This document shows, piece by piece, positions 62,057 through 64,000 of a stretch of 64,000 bases of DNA. The DNA is taken from the NCBI GenBank assembly GCA_002869185.1, contig PKTN01000013.1, forward strand, positions 1 to 64,000, given 5' to 3'. The stretch is from Denitrovibrio sp. (GTDB taxonomy: Bacteria; Chrysiogenota; Deferribacteres; Deferribacterales; Geovibrionaceae). A program made the position numbers and the translations under genes. The first letter of the stretch is position 1. Every line of letters starts with the position of its first letter. The notes beneath the pieces were generated by a model. It searched no databases and had not been told where the DNA came from. It saw nothing but the letters and a program-made list of their open reading frames with translations.

Positions 62057-64000
62057 CAAGATACTTACCTGCTTTATCTTCTAACTCGGTAACATCTTTT
62101 TTCTTTCTAATTTTTAGAAGAATAGCATTTACATAGAGTTCAACAGCAGACTGAATATTATTAGATGATTCAAGCTTAATAGCTTCTGCTAAATACTTTT
62201 CATCTTGATCTTTGAAACGTTCCATTATCTCACTAGATATCTTATCGATAGTCTCTTTTCTAACTTCATTACTCATTTCTATATCAGTAGGAAGCTTAGC
62301 AGCCTTCATATTTACCTGATATGTCCCGATATCTATACCGCTAGTCGCCTCGTCTCTCTCCTCTTTCTGTGCTCTTACAGTATTGCTGTATGTAACACGT
62401 CCCTGAGAAGTCTCAACCACACGATAGCTAATACTAAGGTAACTAACTTTTTCATGGAAAGCTACATCATACTCAGCATATTCATAAACAGGCTTCATGA
62501 GATATTTTCTAGGTGCAGGCGGAATAGGTCTGTTCTGCTTACGAAGTTGCATAGCCTCTCTTGACCAATCTTCCCACTCGATATTTCTAATTTGGTTTTC
62601 ACCAACTTTTACTCTTACTTTCTTCTTACTATTTTGAATATTTGTCTCAGTTCTTGAGTCGAGAACCTCACCCATAAGAAGGTAATCTGCAGATTTAATA
62701 CGGAAAGAATCAGTAGAAGTCTGCTCTTCTGCACTTCCTGCTACTGCTAGCTCGTATTCACGTAGGAGAATCTCAAGAGCACCCCTTTCAATGATTTTTA
62801 CGTCATCGCTAAGTGTGTTTTGAAGAATCTGCATTATATTCGATGTAACCTGCAGACCAAGCTCAGGCTCACTCACAGGACTTTTAAATGGTATAACGGC
62901 TATAGACTTAAGAGCTCTAGCTAGAACTTTGTCCTCTACACTCTTCTTTATTGATCTGAGTCCGTGATATGAAGGGACAAGATCATAAAGCATCTTAAGG
63001 TAAAGATATGATTGACCATATGCTCCATTATCCATAGCCTTCTGACCAAGGAAGAACATATTGTCGTAATACTGCTCTAGCTGATCTTTTGGTATAGAAA
63101 CCATTGTTCTAAGCTCTAGCGGTAAGTTTTTCATAGTATTAAAAGCTGACATGAAGTTATCATAAGCTTGCTTATTCAGCTCTTGGCTAGCGAACTATAC
63201 ACCTTCAAGGAAGCTAACTTCAGCAAGCTGAACTCTTGTTTCATCTATTGCCTGCTGTGCAGCTTGTCTTGCATCTGGGAATGCCAGTGCTCTCTTAAAG
63301 TATATAAGAGCCTTCTCTAGCTCTCCGTTCTCTCTAGCTTCAGTACCTTTCTCTATATAGTAATCAGGGGTATCACTCTTTGTAGCTTGCTCAAGGTATT
63401 GTTTTATCTGAGAGTTTTCAGAATCTATTTTAGCCATCTTAGTAAGAAGCTCTTTAGCCTCTTTCATATTATCTTCAGCTAAAAGCTTTTCAGCTTCTGG
63501 CATATTTGACTTAATTGCCTTATATCCATACTCATCAGTGAGTGGACCAAGAACTGTTGGATCCAGCTGTTTAGCTGATAAAGCAGCATCATAAGCACCG
63601 AAAAAGTCACCTTTTGCTTCTAATTCACTAGACTGAGTTTTAGCTTCCATTACAGCCTGATCAGTAATTTTAGTGTATTCAGCAAGTTTTGCTCTATACT
63701 TAGCTGTTTCTGAAGAGTTACTAGCATAAGCTGTCGCTTTACTTAGCTTCTTATCAACAGCACTAAGTACTGATTTTGAGACTGGTGGATTAGCATCTAA
63801 CTTTGATTTAACAAAGTTCATGTTATCGTTATAAAGTTCGCTTTTAAGAGTAAAAGCTTCAGCACAAAAACGTTTATCTTCAGGATATTTTGAACACAAG
63901 GTTTGCATATTTTTTAATGCATTCTCCTTCTGACCTTTCTGAGCCATAACAAGACTGGAGTTATAAAGGTTTTGATCTGGACCAGAAACTACACAACCAG
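62037..64000 (-). pseudogene. CsgG-like lipoprotein with TPRs, 5' end outside window, in-frame TAG
   Basis: The reading frame is open to the window edge and the first residues are GCVVSGPDQ, a likely lipobox, so only the signal peptide is missing. Residues ~20-270 are helical repeats (AEKLLAEDNMKEAKELLTKM; EKGTEARENGELEKALIYFK). TAG at 63195-63197 follows LEGV; the frame continues FASQELNKQAYDNFM and then a CsgG-type domain (LKSIAVIPFKSPVSEPELG, DVKIIERGALEILLREYELA, ADYLLMGEVLDSRT). A restart at ATG 63152 is possible. CsgG relatives are outer-membrane-associated secretion or assembly lipoproteins. Precedes the giant exported protein with a 20-nt overlap. Confidence 0.75.

Overview
This window (about 40% GC by eye) looks like the chromosome of a motile, Gram-negative anaerobe. 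The supporting evidence is two flagellins, an MSHA-type pilus assembly locus, multihaem c-type cytochromes, an RpoS-type sigma factor, KDO synthesis and GH57 glycogen enzymes. The mix resembles the Deferribacterota (Denitrovibrio/Geovibrio-like) or a neighbouring anaerobic phylum. That placement is inference from gene content only. I found no prophage, transposase, CRISPR array, rRNA or tRNA.

Layout. 1-6.1 kb: flagellin (partial), flaG, a second very large flagellin, and a MptE/Maf-like flagellin glycosylation protein. Both flagellins have a sigma-28 promoter and a long leader carrying a terminator-like hairpin and two CsrA-type sites. 6.1-13.7 kb: M24 peptidase, rpoS, pcm, argB, a PAS histidine kinase, a lytic transglycosylase, rpe and a receiver protein. 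13.9-25.5 kb: a sugar-nucleotide and glycogen operon with a nucleotidyltransferase/phosphomannomutase fusion, three different GH57 enzymes, galT, a glgA-like synthase and a DUF4912 protein. 25.6-31.5 kb: ferritin, an NtrC-type two-component pair, and a multihaem cytochrome behind a sigma-54 promoter. 31.5-41.3 kb: cysK with a metal-binding HMA protein, a MOSC-MoaB fusion, then tmk-holB-ricT-metG-tatD, a broken receiver gene, a universal stress protein and an aldehyde dehydrogenase. 41.3-43.9 kb: an ECF sigma operon whose anti-sigma protein and lipoprotein partner both carry AMPK-beta/CBM48-like domains. 44.1-50.4 kb: a secreted protein, a tiny membrane protein with an in-frame TGA and a SECIS-like hairpin (candidate selenoprotein), kdsA, hemW, a tetrahaem cytochrome, a cupin, a hemerythrin and an MFS transporter. 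50.3-58 kb: MSHA-like mshN-L-K-J-I, a receiver/Fis regulator with its kinase, and a pilin. 58-64 kb: two large exported proteins, one CsgG-like and one with beta-helix and pseudo-transglutaminase regions.

Two patterns stand out. First, six genes (flaG, mltB-like, two response regulators, the giant beta-helix protein and the CsgG-like lipoprotein) each carry one in-frame TAA or TAG with recognisable homology continuing in the same frame, and no frameshifts. Second, the only in-frame TGA I found lies in a 50-codon ORF whose end overlaps the kdsA start as ATGA, and a perfect hairpin follows it at the spacing expected of a bacterial SECIS.
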